Assembly (NCBI GenBank): GCA_029891385.1
Contig: CM057227.1
Coordinates: 61,505,567-61,569,566 of the forward strand
Source: Erythroxylum novogranatense
Taxonomy: Eukaryota; Streptophyta; Magnoliopsida; Malpighiales; Erythroxylaceae
Direction of reading: 5' to 3'
Length of the DNA: 64,000 nt
In this document: in pieces, positions 11,832 through 24,476 of the stretch
How positions within the stretch are numbered: position 1 is the stretch's first letter
Layout: each line of letters starts with the position of its first letter
Notes under the pieces: model-generated
Told to the model about the DNA's origin: nothing
The model's database searches: none
The model's input: the letters and a program-made list of their open reading frames with translations, nothing else
Position numbers and translations under genes: made by a program

Positions 11832-12925
11832 TTCAAGTCATGAATAGGGTAATTCATCTCATAAGGCTTTAATTGCCTAGAAGCATAGGCAATCACTTTC
11901 TCTCCTTGCATCAATACACACCCTAAACCCTTCCTAGAGGCGTCACTGTACACAATGCATCCATCATCACCATAGGGTAATGTCAAAATCGGTGTTGTAG
12001 TAAGCCTAATCTTCAATTCCTCAAAACTACTCTGGCACCCCTCAGTCCATTCAAACTTCTGATTCTTTCTCGTCAATTTGGAAAGTGGAGCAGCAATCAT
12101 AGAAAAGCCCTCCACAAACCGCCTGTAATATCCAGCTAGTCCCAAGAAACTTCTCACCTCAGCCACATTCTTAGGTGCTTCCCATTTAACCACAGCTTCT
12201 ATCTTTTGTGGATCCACATGCACTCCACTTTTTGAAATCATATGCCCAAGAAATACTACTTCTCTTAACCAAAATTCGCAGTTGTCGAATTTGGCATACA
12301 ACTCGTTCTTTCTCAAGGTCTCCAAAGCAACCCTCAAATGATCCTCATGCTCCACATCACTCTTAGAATAGACCAATATATCATCAATAAAGACAATGAT
12401 AAATCGATCTAAGAAAGACTTAAAGACTCTATTCATCAAATCCATAAAGACTGTAGGAGCATTTGTTAACCCGAAAGGCATAACCAAAAACTCAAAGTGG
12501 TCATACTGCGTCCTAAAAGCATTCTTTGACACATCGGTCTCTTTAATCCTTAAATGATGATAAGCCGATCTCAAGTCTATCTTGAAAAAGACTCTCGCCC
12601 CTTGCAATTGATCAAACAAATCATCTAATTGCTCCTTAAGCTCTCTCAATTCTGCCGGGGCCATCCGGTAAGGCGGAATCGAAATTGGTGTAGTATCTGG
12701 AAGAAGCTCAACGGGAAACTCAATTTCCCTAGGCGGAGGTAGTCCTGGCAATTCCTCAGGAAAAACGTTCGGAAATTCCTTGACTACAGGAATGTCTTCC
12801 AACCTCCCTCTATCTGTCTTCGTGTCTAACACATAGGCCAAATAGGCTTCACACCCCTTACTCATCATTCTCTCTGTCGTCATCGCCGATACAATTCGAG
12901 GCAGACTGACCTTTCTATCTCCCAT
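11819..12925 (-). pseudogene. pol: RT and RNase H start (inner Tekay), with internal deletion
   Basis: A 368-residue open frame. It starts with the protease-RT linker ([15 protein letters not shown], then a [19 protein letters not shown] motif). It then reaches [16 protein letters not shown] and jumps directly to [20 protein letters not shown]. In Tekay RTs about 50 residues normally lie between these, including the KKDG and CIDYR-x-LNK motifs (visible in the outer element at 4,541-4,590). The deletion is in frame. The catalytic FIDDILVYS (about 12,365-12,391) and [18 protein letters not shown] are intact. RNase H begins ([17 protein letters not shown]) and is frameshifted near 11,825. A long open frame therefore does not mean a working enzyme. 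Confidence 0.92.
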
Positions 12926-12948
12926 GAATACTACTTTTACGCCATCCT

Positions 12949-13323
12949 CTAGCTCAATTCCACTGTCTTCTTCTTGCAGTCTAAATTGGCATGATACTTC
13001 TCTAATGTATCCATACCTAGGATCACATCCAATCTTCCCATCTTCAAAGGCATCAAATCCACCACAAATATCCCTCCACTGATCCCTATCTCATAATCTC
13101 TATACACTTGACTGATAATAATATACTGGCCTATCGGAGTACTCACCATCAAAGGAGTATCCAATGGGCTCAGACTCCTCCTATGCACAGTCCTACTCGA
13201 AGACACAAAGGAATGGGTAGAACCCGGATCAATCAAAGCAAGCACACAATCATCAAACAATTTAATCATACTCGTCACTACTTCTGGAGCTGTCTCTGCC
13301 TCCTCTCGAGTCATTGCCAACAC
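12949..13323 (-). pseudogene. pol: Aspartic protease domain (inner Tekay), altered active site
   Basis: The frame starts MLAMTREEAETAP and ends VELS before a stop. The active site reads DPGSTHSF (Asp codon at about 13,228-13,230) where the outer element and the family have DSGSTHSF. The catalytic Asp is kept, but proline follows it, which probably disturbs the loop. [20 protein letters not shown] follows as expected. It is separated from gag and from RT by frame breaks. Confidence 0.9.
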
Positions 13324-13369
13324 TCTAGTTGGTGCTTGCCCCTTGGATCTGTCTGGAAGATGAGCTCTC

Positions 13370-14347
13370 TTAGCACTCTGAGCTACCCACTTGATCCATG
13401 ACCTTCTGTCCCACTCCCTCTGTCCTCCCAGAAGCTTGCATCTGTGATCCCTCTCTTCTATCTGGTTTAGGAAACTGTCTGGCTATGTGTCCTTTCTGCC
13501 CACAATTGAAACATGCTCTTGTTACTCTGTAAAACTCTCCTCTATGATGCCTCCCATAGTGCTCACACTTTGGAGGAGGCGGCCTCTCCCCATCTCTTCT
13601 TCTACTGCCGCCCACCGTTGAGGCTTGGTGAGAAACAGTAGAAGTCCTCATTGGTCTAGGCCGGCTCCCACCGGTGCTCCTCTCCTCAGACTGCACAGGA
13701 AAGGTTCTGGCACTTCTCTCAGGTATAAAAGTACCCCCCCTCTTGAACTGCTCTCTTCCCTTTCTTTTCTTGTTAACCGCACTCTTAATGTTCTCGATGT
13801 TCTCAACTCTCAACGCTGCTTCAACCAGCTGTTGAAAGTCGCCAAAGTTCTACACTACTACCTTCTCTCTGATAGCTAAGTGCAGGCCCGACTCAAACCT
13901 GCGACACTTAGCGGCTTCACTGAACATCATCTCGGAAGCATACCTCGACAACTGAGTAAACCGGCGCTCATATTCCGCAGATACCATCTCCTCTGGTGAG
14001 ACTCAGAAACTCCCTCTGCTTCTGCTGAATGTACACTTCAGACAGATACTTCTTCCTATAAACAGCCAGGAAGTCTTCCCATGTCAACCCTACTGGTTTC
14101 AGATGACTCCCCGGTACACACTCCCACCAAAGGTCAAGGCATCTCCACGAGTAAATCGGCGATAGACCACCCTCTCGTCATCCTCGCACTCCATCTGATC
14201 CAAAACCCTCTCGGTCTTCCTCAACCAGGTCTCAACTTCCTCAGGATCCGTGGTCCCGTAGAAGTCCACCGCTCTGTACTTTCTCGGCTTGTCAAACTGT
14301 CTCCCCTTCTTAACTGGGGCCGAACCAGATGCCTGGGGCATTTGTCC
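13370..14347 (-). pseudogene. gag: gag, main part (inner Tekay)
   Basis: The capsid region at 14,347-13,820 is in several frames: FDKPRKYRAVDFYGTTDPEE, then a TWLRKTERVL motif. One frame at 13,813-13,370 covers the basic linker (NKKRKGREQFKRGG) and the zinc knuckle region. The knuckle reads CFNCGQKGHIARQF: the fourth ligand, Cys, is replaced by Phe, so zinc binding should fail. The outer copy has CFRCGEKGHIAKNC. Its N-terminal end lies at 18,716-18,963, beyond the solo LTR. Confidence 0.9.
14343..14347. repeat. Target-site duplication TGTCC (left) of solo LTR
   Basis: TGTCC before the LTR here and again at 18,716-18,720. Both lie in the gag gene of the inner element. Confidence 0.93.
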
Positions 14348-17300
14348 TGTTGGGACCCGATCCGGGAATCGAATCCCAACCGAAAAATGAATGGGAACGG
14401 AGGAAATGGAATCGAATGGGAACGAAAATTTTGCATCGAAATATCGAATCAGAAACAAAGCAATAGATGACGCGAAACGAAAAACAAAACGGAACCGAAT
14501 CGCATCATACGGAAACAGAATAAAACGAAAGCGGAACGAAATGCAAATCGGACCACAAAGCGAATTGAATCAAATCAAACCAAAAGTAGCGAAGCGGATC
14601 GAATACAAATCGCAAGCAGAAACAAATGCCGACATCCGAAAGCGCAAATCTTAGGAAATGAAAAGTTGCGTTGGAACTTTAGACTAAGCCGAACCGAAAT
14701 CCGGTAAATTTTTTTTTCCTTTTCTTATTCTCATTTCTTACCTCATTATTCAACCTCATTCAAATCACACAACCACATTCCACTTTTGGAAAAATCACTC
14801 TCATGCAAATCTTTAAATTTGATCATATTCTTATTTATCCATACAAATCTTAAAATTTTATCGAAATTTCAGCAGCATAACGGCTGCCTTTATCCTAACC
14901 CAAACCTGCAAAGGTAAAGAAATACACTTCTAAATGCCAAACAGATCTCAGAATCATCGGACTCTCCCGTCCGGAATCCAAACACCAGCAAAACGCAAAC
15001 CTAAATCTAATACCTCCATAATTCTCAATTCAATACCAAAACTCATATACAAATTTCCAAATCATATACAATTTCTTACTCTCAAACATTCAGTCATAAT
15101 CTTCATACATTCTGAAAAACATCATAATCACTTAATGGAAATTCAAGCCATATACAAAATATTCTAAATCTCAATATTTACATAACAATACAAACGATGC
15201 AAAAACGGACCCAAAAGTCTTCACCTTCTTTCATCCGATCTCCGTCAAAACACGGAGATGGGGATGAAAGGGGGGGTGAGCTCGAAAGCTCGTGGATAAC
15301 ACATTTATAAATCGATAAATAAGCGGAAATCATTTTTCACAAGCTTTTTGCCAAAAAGGCTAATTTTTCAAACTTTATAATTTTTCAAATAATTTCCTCA
15401 AACCTTTTTTTTTCATATTTTTCAAACATTTTCCTCAAACCCTTTTTCATATTTTCAAACTTTTCATAATAATCTCACTTTTTCTCATTTTTTTTTCAAC
15501 CTTCTCGAATTTTTCATAAATATGAATGCAACATTCAGAAACAAAATTGAAAACACATAACATATCAGAATGGTCTGGTTCGGTCCGAAGCGAGCATCGC
15601 ACATTCCCGCATAACGGTCTGTCTGCGTCGTGAGCGAACGTATTACACTTTCCGCATAATGGTCCAGTTAAGCTACGAGGAGTCCGAATCGAGTCCGTGC
15701 ACTAGCGGCAGCCGGAGAAGGCTATACAAATAGAGACAATGACGACTCACCAAAGGACCTATCCGAACCCACATAACACGTAAACGAAAACAAAGATTCA
15801 ATTGTTCAAGGCACTTTTCAAAATCTTACTTTTCTTCAAATTTTCCACAAAATGCATACAACTCAATTTATTCAATCTATCGCTCACTAAATTCAACAAT
15901 CAAATCATTCAAACAAACAATAATTTCAGCAATTGAATAATGCATACACAACAAATGCACTTTCAGAAATTTCTATCAATTTATCAAATCATTTAAAACA
16001 ATGAATTTAAGCTTATAAAAATTTTCCAGAAAACATTCGAAAATCATAATTTCAAACATTTACAAAACAATAATTTATCAAAATTTCACATTTTTGCTTT
16101 CTTTAATTTTCGAAAATTCGTATTAAGCTTACAAATCAAAATATAAATATGCTACCCACCTCGAATTAATGCCAGAAGCTTGTCCAAATCGTCAATTCTC
16201 CAAATTCCTCCTTCTTTCTTTAACTTAAAAATTCCCTAAGCCATAAATATCCAAATTCATCATTATAATTTGCATAATTTTCAAACTTAACTATAGGAAA
16301 TTCATAAGCACCATATTTCCAAGCTTTCTAAAACCAGAATTTCTAAAAGCCCCAAAGTCCAAATTTGACCTAAACAGAACTAGTGAAATTCAATATCATA
16401 AATCACTTACTTACTCAAATTAAACTTAGAAAACACCAATTTCATATAAATTCAAGCTATTTCAATCTCCAATTTTCAAAATTGGCCTAAACCAATACAC
16501 TCAAATTCAATCTTATAAAACATAATTTCTTCAAAATTGATTCCATATTTCATCAATTCATGCTATTATTGATGATTCTACACCTATAATTTACAAAATT
16601 TGGGAAAATCCCCAAATCTTAAAATTGGCCTAAACCAATTTATTTAAATTCAATATCATAATTCACAATTTTCTCAAAACTAATTTCATATTCCACAAAC
16701 CCATATTATTATCTTTAATTCTACACCAAAAATTCACCAAATCCTCAACTATAAAATTTAGCCTAAACTTTAAACAAATTTCCATCCAAAATTAAGCATA
16801 ACCTAAAGCATTAATATCAAAACCAACTTTATAAATCACAAACCCAAGACCTTTTCCATACTTCTCAATCAAAAATTCATCAAAAACTTAAAGTCGAAAA
16901 TTTTCTCTTACCTCTTTCTCCTTCTATTTTCAGATTTCTTGGTTCCCAAAGCAAGCTTTCTTCATTTCCAACGTTTTTCTCTCTTGGATCAACATGAAAA
17001 TCCTTAAGAATCAAGTAGAAAAATCAAGCTTACCTTTCTCCCTCTTCCTTTCTCAATGGACGAAATCTTCTCCTCTCTTCTTTCTTTTATTTTCTTCTCC
17101 CTTTTCTTATGATTTTCCAGCCACTTTCGTGACTTTTAATAGCTCAAAACGACAACTCATTCTTGTGTTTCATTAAATGATGGTTAATTGACCATTTTAC
17201 CCTCCATTCAAAGCTTAAAGTCATGCTTACTTGCGGGTTGATTCGCACTATCAAGATGAAGGAATTTGTCCAAACATCCTTATAGAGAAATGTTCCTCTC

Positions 17301-18715
17301 AATCATACGAATCCAACGCCATTGACCGCACTCAATTCGGATCACTAAATCAAAAGTTATACGTAAAACAATTCGGGTATATCCATATTCTAACACATTT
17401 TTCATGTACGATTATTTCCGTCCAAAAGTTCACATTCTTAATCCCAGAATTGAAACTCGATGTCTGTATAACAATTGTAGCCTTATGTCTCTAGTTTAAT
17501 TCAAAACAAGAATTGCCTCATTTCGATTCCCAGATCAAAAGTTATGCTCAATTTACGCACAGGTGTTCCCAATCCAAAAATTACACTCTAATCCGAACTT
17601 CCATTTATAATTCGAAGGTCTTAGGGGCAAAATTGACATTTTTTTTATTCATAAGATTTGTATCCCCTTGTCTTATCTTTATTTCGCCTCAAGAATCGCT
17701 TCAATCGGATCTCTACAGATCCCGAATTTCACAAAACACTGAACTATGCTCGGAAAATTTCCCGACTCACTTTGATTAAATTAATCACCATTAATTTAAT
17801 CTCAAAAATTCACAAATTTCAATGAGGATGTAGATAATTGTCTTAGGAATCCAACGCCGCAAGAATCGACTCAATCGGATGTCGGACGGAAAAGATATAA
17901 GCAAAATAGTGAACAAAGGTCGAATTTGTGAAAGAAGGCTAACAAATGAATCAAAACGGCGCCGTTTTGGAGGAACAAAAACGGCGTCGCACTAAACGCT
18001 CGCCGTCACCAGGGCGATGCGTCGCCCTAGCGACGAGGGGTACTTCATTTTTCTCTTTTTTTTTCACTTAAAATCCAAAAATTCCGAAATTCATAACTCT
18101 TAATCCCGAACTCCAATTTTGACAAACTTAGTCTCTATAGAAAGCTTGAGGGAAGCTCTAAATCTTTCACGAAGGACATAAAACTCAATTCGACTCCTAC
18201 GGAAGTCCATTTTTCAGTCAAAGATACTATTCTCTATACAAACTTGTAAAAATCATAACTTATTATTCCGAGATCGAAAAATTGCATACTTCATATTGGA
18301 ATAAAGATCAAATCAAATCCTTCAACTTTCATGAAGAACATTAAAGCTCAAATAATCTCTAACTAGGTTAATTTCTCAGTCAAAGTTTCAGCCATAATTA
18401 AAAGTCAAAAGTCAACCCTATCACACATAAACTTTGACTGATCATAACTTTCACTCCCGATATCGAAAAATTGCAAACTTTATGGATACAGAAAGCTCTT
18501 AACATAATCTACAAGTTTCATGTAGATCATTTTATCAAATTTTACCTAAATCAAAAGTCAACTTCCAAAGGCCAAAAAGTCAACTATTTCACAATTTTTC
18601 ATATTTTCACTCTTTCTCTTTTTAGTCATGATTTTCAACTTAATTTCAATCAACTCATACACTTTATCATTCATATTACTAAGTCAAACTGTCACTCAAA
18701 ATTTGGGGTCCAACA
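14348..18715 (-). mobile_element. Solo LTR, 4.37 kb, LARD/Tekay-related family
   Basis: It begins TGTTGGGACCCGATCC, ends GGGGTCCAACA, is 4,368 bp long, and is flanked by TGTCC copies, with no internal region. Its start resembles the LARD LTRs (TGTTAGGACCCGATC at 24,477 and 29,396), and like them it has a long AT-rich first part and degenerate ~180 bp units near the end (CATAACT motif at about 18,092, 18,254 and 18,443). A CG-rich block lies at 17,955-18,040. Orientation is inferred from that resemblance. A solo LTR is the usual product of recombination between the two LTRs of one element. No gene is visible in it. Confidence 0.88.
17955..18042 (-). repeat. CG-rich block in the 4.37 kb solo LTR
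   Basis: A short stretch with repeated GGCG/CGCC pieces (ACGGCGCCGTTTTGG, then GGCGATGCGTCGCCC, which is nearly palindromic) in AT-rich LTR sequence. It occupies the same place relative to the ~180 bp units as the blocks of the other LTR families. Confidence 0.7.
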
Positions 18716-18963
18716 TGTCCCATAGCCTGAACAAAGGCTTGGGTAAATGCCTGGAACAATCTTGGGTCTAGAGCAGGCACTTGCTTAGACTGACTAGGCG
18801 ACTGCTGCATCTGAGATCGGAGGGGCTTACTACTCTGCGCTAGAGAAGCCTCAGCTGGGGCCACTCCCGGGGCTACGGACTCATCTGTGCTCTCCTCTCT
18901 CAGTGGAAAGTCAGGTGTAATAGAACCTTGCATAACTCTTCGTGTCCTTCTACGAGGTGGCAT
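18716..18963 (-). pseudogene. gag: gag N-terminus (inner Tekay)
   Basis: The ATG at 18,963 starts MPPRRRTRRVMQG, like the outer Gag start, followed by a Ser/Gln-rich stretch and FQAFTQAFVQAMGH. The solo LTR then cuts it and the frame resumes at 14,347. Primer site and LTR follow on its upstream side at the usual distance. Confidence 0.9.
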
Positions 18964-19140
18964 CTTACTCCTTCAATGAAAATATTTATGATTAGCTAAA
19001 CTTCTTTTTAATTCTAGGTCCTATATGTATGCATGATGTGTATGTCATCTAATACAAACAATCAATTCATAATGCAACATTTAATCACATAACAAAACAA
19101 TTTCCCTACTATGCATCCTAAGCCTAGGAGTGAAACCTAA

Positions 19141-19152
19141 GCTCTGATACCA
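19141..19152 (-). other. Primer binding site of inner Tekay
   Basis: On the minus strand this reads TGGTATCAGAGC, initiator-Met type, six bases inside the 5' LTR edge. Confidence 0.92.
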
Positions 19153-19157
19153 AACAA

Positions 19158-21900
19158 TGTTGGACCCCGTCTCCGAGGCCCAACATTCGGACCACACAAG
19201 TACACGCAAGCATAGAAGACCCATAACTCACCACAATAGGGGAAACTTATAATAGAAAAGTTGGAAAGGCTTTTTAAGAAAATATGTTCCTTACGCTCCC
19301 ACGGTTCTAGCACCACTGAAAACACTCAATTCGGATCAGAAATGAAAAAGTTATAACCAAAATAGTAAAAAATGAACACTTTACTGACTACGCGTCAAAA
19401 TTTGAAAACCTTAGAGGCTAGCTTGCTGATCGGTTTCTTCATAAAACTTGTAGGTTTAGGTCTCTAGTTTAATTTAAAATAAGAATCGCCCCAATCATAG
19501 CTCTATAGCTCAAGATATTTCAAAATAAGTGAAATATATTTAGACTTTATTGACCGACTATCACACTTTGTTTTAAAACACCTTTTTCAATTTAAAAGCA
19601 AAACTGATAAATCAGGTGTAGAAATATAGAAAAATATCTTAGAAATCCATCACTTTGAAAATTGGGTCAATCGGAGGTCTGTGCAAAAAGTTATGGCCCA
19701 AAAAAGGAAGAGGGGTCGATAAACAGAAGCAGACGATAAAACTGAGACGCAAAAGTCAACTGAGACGCAAAAAGTCAACTGAGACGCAAAAACAGTAACT
19801 GCGTCTCACTTCTCCCTAGAATATCTCTACTTAAAAGATGCATAACTTTGTACTCAGAACTCCAAATTAGACACGGTTTGATTCGTTGGAAAGCTAAAAG
19901 AAAAATCTACAACTTTCATGAAAATCACGGACTTAAACTTCAACCCTATAAGGGTCAAAAGTTGACTCAAACCTTCAGCCCGAATCGCCATTTAGACAAA
20001 GACTCAGATCGACTCTAACAACTCACACTTTGCAATCAATACCTCAAAATAGCTCATTACACCTCATGAACAAGCTCTACATTTCGCCTAACACCTTCAG
20101 AAGTCTAAATGATCCTATTCAACCTAAAATAACCCGAGAAATTACCGAAAGCGCAAAACACTCAAATCTAACTCAAAAGCACATCAGCCCAGAAATTTGC
20201 AGAACTTCAACAATTAATAATACTCATACACACCATTTTAAAACCATACACAGTACGCAAATCAACAAGTTCACATGAAGAGAGTATTAGAGCTCTCATT
20301 CTCATTTCAAATCATAACAAAGATTCATGCATAGCTTTGGTTACATATTGGCATATTCATCAAGATCAAGTACAAAATACAAAAGATGAGATGCTCAATG
20401 ATCAATATGCTTACAAAGCTATTCCAAAAGCTAGTTACTAACTTAATACAAAAGTTTCTAGGATTCTTGGAGTTATGCCCGATGCCTTGCAAGGTTCCGC
20501 AATCAACTAGAATTTGCACCTGAGGAGGGAGAATGGGGTGAGCGAAACACGACTCAGTGGCTAACATGCTTATAGCCATCGAGTAATGGATCACACAACA
20601 CAAAAAAAAGGATCTGAAGCAATAGCAATTTTTCATATGAAACAAAATAATCCAAAATCATCATATAAAGTAAAACATACGAATTTATATCAATCAACCA
20701 CATATTATGCATCATAATCACAATTAAAAGATGGAATGAACACAATTGGCTCGAGAATTCCTTAAACACAACGAATAAACCGAATTTTATTGTAAACACA
20801 ACGAGTCCATTTTTGGATCTCGGGCACAAGCAATTTGCCGGAGAAGGCTAGGGTCAACGTGCACGTGACTAACGATATGGGTTCTCTCTTGCCCAATCAC
20901 AACACAAAAATAGCATTTTATGCTTCTTTCATTGTATCAAATCATCATAGTTTCGTTCTTTTCATTCAAATTAAGGGAAATATACTTTCAATATACTCAC
21001 AATTAACAAAGATAGCACACATAGGGCATTTGCCCATTACACAACAACTATAAAATGTTACCCACCTATCGAGAAATCCAATTCAAGATTGCCCTTCCTC
21101 CTTGTCTTGAGTGGGGTTCTCTTGATTTCCTTCAATCAAAACACACTCCATTCACTAAATACAATCCAAAGGAAAGTCATAGCATTCAAGAAATCAAGCA
21201 ATGATAAAATAAACTTTAAACCTAACCTACCCATAAGCTATATATGCTAGAATAACCATAACCTTAGTGAGAAAGTCCCTAAAATCCATAGATCTCACCT
21301 TCTCTTCCACTTTTCTTCAATCTCTACACAAACCCTAACTTCTATTTCATCTCATACTTGAACCTATCATAGCAAGACTAGAACTTACCTCTCACAAGTA
21401 GCTTCCTCTTCCTTTTTCTCCTTCTTTCTTCTTTCCTTCAAACCTCCTACGGCTCTCCCTCTCCTTCTTGGCCGAAAGCTCTTCTTGCTTGCCTTGCACA
21501 CGATTTCTTCTCTTCTTCTCCTTGGCTTTACGAAAACTTGCTTCCTACTCTTCCTTTAATCCCTTTTATATCACAACTTAAAGCCCTACCTCAAAACTAT
21601 GTAGTTTTGATACTCCTTTAAGCTCTCTTGCATTTCATTTTTTGGCTCCCCTTCCTCCTAAGCCCACTATACATTAAAGCTCATTCTTTCTAACAAACCT
21701 TTATTTGTCTCATATGACTTTACACTTCAAGCTCACTTCCAATTAATCCAATCATACTAACTAATACCAAGGCTCAACATAGTCTATATATATCTATACA
21801 CACATAATTGAAACATTTAAAGCAAAATAAAGAATAAGTCGAGTAAATCGATAAATCAATCAATAAAATAAAATAAAATAAAAAATTTCGGGGCCCAACA
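19158..21900 (-). repeat. 5' LTR of inner Tekay
   Basis: Delimited by TGTTGG at 19,158 and CCCAACA at 21,900; 2,743 bp. It aligns along its length with 7,112-10,016 with scattered differences. It has three copies of the GAGACGCAAAAAGTCAACT unit (19,740-19,795). Small frames inside (20,325-20,829) are shared with the other LTR and are not genes. Confidence 0.93.
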
Positions 21901-22009
21901 GAACCATTCAGTGGAAGAAGCCACGTGGGAGCCATTGGACGCTATGAAGGAGAAGTATCCAAGTCTTTTCGATGATTCAGGTAAATTTCGAGGACGAAAT
22001 TTCTTTTAA
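21901..22009 (+). pseudogene. pol: pol end of outer Tekay, resumed after insertion
   Basis: This segment continues the chromodomain-like tail interrupted at 7,111: an EEATWEPLDAMKEKYPSLF motif, then FRGRNFF and a TAA at 22,007-22,009. The first five bases are the GAACC duplication. With the part before 7,111 it gives a normal Tekay pol end, so this part was sound when the inner element landed. Confidence 0.92.
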
Positions 22010-22020
22010 GAGGGGGAGAA
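22010..22020 (+). other. Polypurine tract of outer Tekay
   Basis: GAGGGGGAGAA directly after the pol stop and one base before the 3' LTR; plus-strand primer of reverse transcription. Confidence 0.9.
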
Positions 22021-22021
22021 A

Positions 22022-24195
22022 TGTTGGGCCCCAAATTTGTTTTTCTTGATGTTATTAAGTATGAATTAATTTGATTGTTTTAATTGTTGTATAGTTTGAT
22101 TTCATTGAAGGTATTAGAGGAAATTAAGAATTAATTGAGGTTAGTATGGAATAAATATTTATGGAAGAGTAGATTTATATGAGGGAAAAATGGGCAAGTC
22201 ACTCAAGGGTAAGAGGTTCTTGGCTTAACTAAGTAGGGCATTTTAGTCCATGTGCTATCTTGTAGGCTTAAGGAGTTAAAAGAAGAGAAAGAAAAGAAAG
22301 GAAAAGAAGAAGAAGAAGAAAGAAGGAGAAGAGAGTTATCGTGGGAGCTTGAGGAAGAAGAAGGGGATTGCTTTCTTGAGGATTTTCGACAGATTAGAAG
22401 CATTCATCAGGTACGTTAAGCTGTTTTACTCTTGTTTGGGGAGGATTGAAACCTAGAATGGGTTGTATGTGTAGGAAACGTTGGTTTAGGGTTTATGGGA
22501 GAACTTTGGTAGAAATTCATGGGTTGTTGTTTTGTTGATGATTTTGTGTTAGAATGAGCTTAGAAAGGAAGTATAGGACTTGATTCAAGGGTTAGATGTA
22601 TTGTAGTTGAGAAAGGAAAGGATTAGGAGTTGAAAAATGTCAAAAATCTGAGTTCGGGAGTTGACCCTCCCGTCCGCACGTCGCGACGTGCGAAGGCTGC
22701 ACGCCGCGACGTGCAGCAGGCCGCACTCATGACGTGCCAAGCCGCCGCCAGACGGCGTGAAAAGCGCGCCTGCCGCGACGTGCCGTGTCAAGACATCGTG
22801 GCGAGCGAGCATCGTCGCGGCGAGGCCAGTTTTCCAGCAAAGATATTTTTTAGTGTTTTGAGCATATCGTTTGCTACAGAAGTCCTTTTGAGGTGATTTT
22901 TGAGGCGTTGTAAACTAGAGACATAGATCTACAAGTTTTGTGAAGTAATGAAGTTCTGAATCAGTCTCTAAAGATATGAAATTTTGGATGGAAGTTAAGA
23001 ATAAAAATATTGTTTCAGCATGAGTTATTGAATGAGATTTTGGTTCTTATTTTAGGAAATCAAGAGAGGCAAGAGGAGCAAGAGGGTCAAGAAGAAACTC
23101 ATTCCTAGGCAAGAAGAAGCAAGGAATTCAGGTGGGTTCATGTTTATAATAGAAGATATAAGTCACTCATTGTTTTGTTCAAATCAAGAAAGATTTAATG
23201 CATTTAAATTGCATCATCAACGATTGCATTACATACTATTATGAATGATTATTGGTTGCTATATGATTTGTATTCATGAATTATGAAAAGGTTTCCAAAA
23301 AAGGGGTTTTTCCCCTTTCAAGAATACATGTACATAAAATCCTGTTTTACGAATATATGACAAGCAAGTTTACAAGCAAGTTACAAGCAAGTTTACAAGC
23401 AAGTGTCAGTTTGGCAAACAAGTTTACAAGAACGTAAATCATGCATATTTATCTGGGTTTGCGGTATGTCCCTCATGAATAGTCAAGTGCACATTGACTC
23501 ACGAAAAGCCTTCTTCCGCCTGCCCGCTAGTGGCACAGGGTTTCTCACAAGGATTCCCTCACGAAACTACGTCTACACACAACCATTTCGATGGGAATGT
23601 GTAGTACGTCATGAACTAGGGACAACCCAAACCATTATGTTATGTTATGTGTTTATGTGTCATGCATCATGAATTGTTCAAGAATCAAGCATTTTCAAGC
23701 TATGACTCATACATGCGCAATTACTATGATTTCAACAAGTATCACGACAATGAGTTATTTTTGATTACTTTTGCTTATTCCTATATTATAAATATGTTCC
23801 CACGAGCTTTATATCTCAACCCCTCTATCTCCCCCATTCAGGTGACGAGCAAGAGACCGAGTGAGTCATGAGTTATGGCAGCACTCCATTTTGTCATGTT
23901 TATTTTTGAGTTTTAGTTACATTTCAAGTATTGTTGGTTCAAAAGTATTTTGTATTTTTGGCTCTTGAACTCAAAGTTGTAATTTGATTTGAGATGTTCT
24001 TAAAGCTTTATGAAACTCATCTTCTGGAGCATGAATTATGGATTTGTTTGTTTAAATCACATGAAAGCAGGTTTCAAATTTTTTTCCAGCAGGCCCATTA
24101 ATCTTTCGCGGGTATTTTCCTTAAATGAATAATTAACATGCATACAGCACCACGCTCTCATGTTCGATGTTGGGCTTCGGCAGCGGGGTCCAACA
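22022..24195 (+). repeat. 3' LTR of outer Tekay
   Basis: It begins TGTTGGGCCCC and ends CCAACA; 2,174 bp, collinear with 190-2,359. Differences are concentrated in the CG-rich block at about 22,670-22,835, where this copy is richer in CG than the 5' LTR. Confidence 0.93.
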
Positions 24196-24476
24196 TATCA
24201 CATCTCACATATATGTATCCGAAAGGAATTCATCCAAATTCATCATGAAATTCGAACCTTAATCTCCATTATCACATTCTTTTATCATCGATCATTCTTT
24301 CGACACCTTGATCAAAACATTCTTATATTCCAAATACATGTTAGGTCATTCACATCAATATCACATTCCCACTAATTTAAATTTTATCCTTTCAAACTCT
24401 GGCCAATTCCTCATGCACATCACTTATACACATGCGCCCACGTAAGATCCTATTACTGGCGCTCTAATACGATAAC
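24196..24476 (-). repeat. LARD internal region, copy 1, right part, with decayed primer site
   Basis: Continues the segment at 1-189 after the outer Tekay insertion; TATCA (24,196-24,200) is the duplicated target. It matches 29,103-29,395 with several substitutions and lacks a repeated CACCTTGATCAA present in copy 2. The minus-strand primer site at 24,461-24,472 has two changes from TGGTATCAGAGC. Confidence 0.9.

Larger units (their letters stand above)
7112..21900 (-). mobile_element. Inner Tekay/Del chromovirus, reverse orientation, nested in outer pol
   Basis: On the minus strand the order is 5' LTR (21,900-19,158), primer site (19,152-19,141), gag, protease, RT-RNase H, integrase with chromodomain, purine tract, and 3' LTR (10,016-7,112). 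The duplication is GAACC. A 4.37 kb solo LTR splits gag, so the element itself is about 10.4 kb. The LTRs align closely, but the 3' LTR is 162 bp longer, mainly from an expanded short repeat. The clade is the same as the outer element but the family differs, since the LTRs do not match. Coding is broken by frameshifts, stops, a deleted piece of RT and altered protease and zinc-knuckle residues. Confidence 0.93.
190..24195 (+). mobile_element. Outer Tekay/Del-type Ty3/Gypsy chromovirus, full length but disrupted
   Basis: The order is LTR (190-2,359), tRNA-iMet primer site, gag, protease, RT, RNase H, integrase with a chromodomain-like tail, purine tract, and LTR (22,022-24,195). A 5 bp TATCA duplication flanks it. 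Pol is split at 7,111 by a second Tekay element in the opposite direction and resumes at 21,901 after the GAACC duplication. Without the insert the element is about 9.2 kb. The LTRs differ at many positions, often as CpG losses, so it is not a very recent insertion. Gag and pol carry stops and frameshifts. The gag start with proline-arginine-rich residues and the domain order with a terminal chromodomain fit the Tekay clade. Confidence 0.93.
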
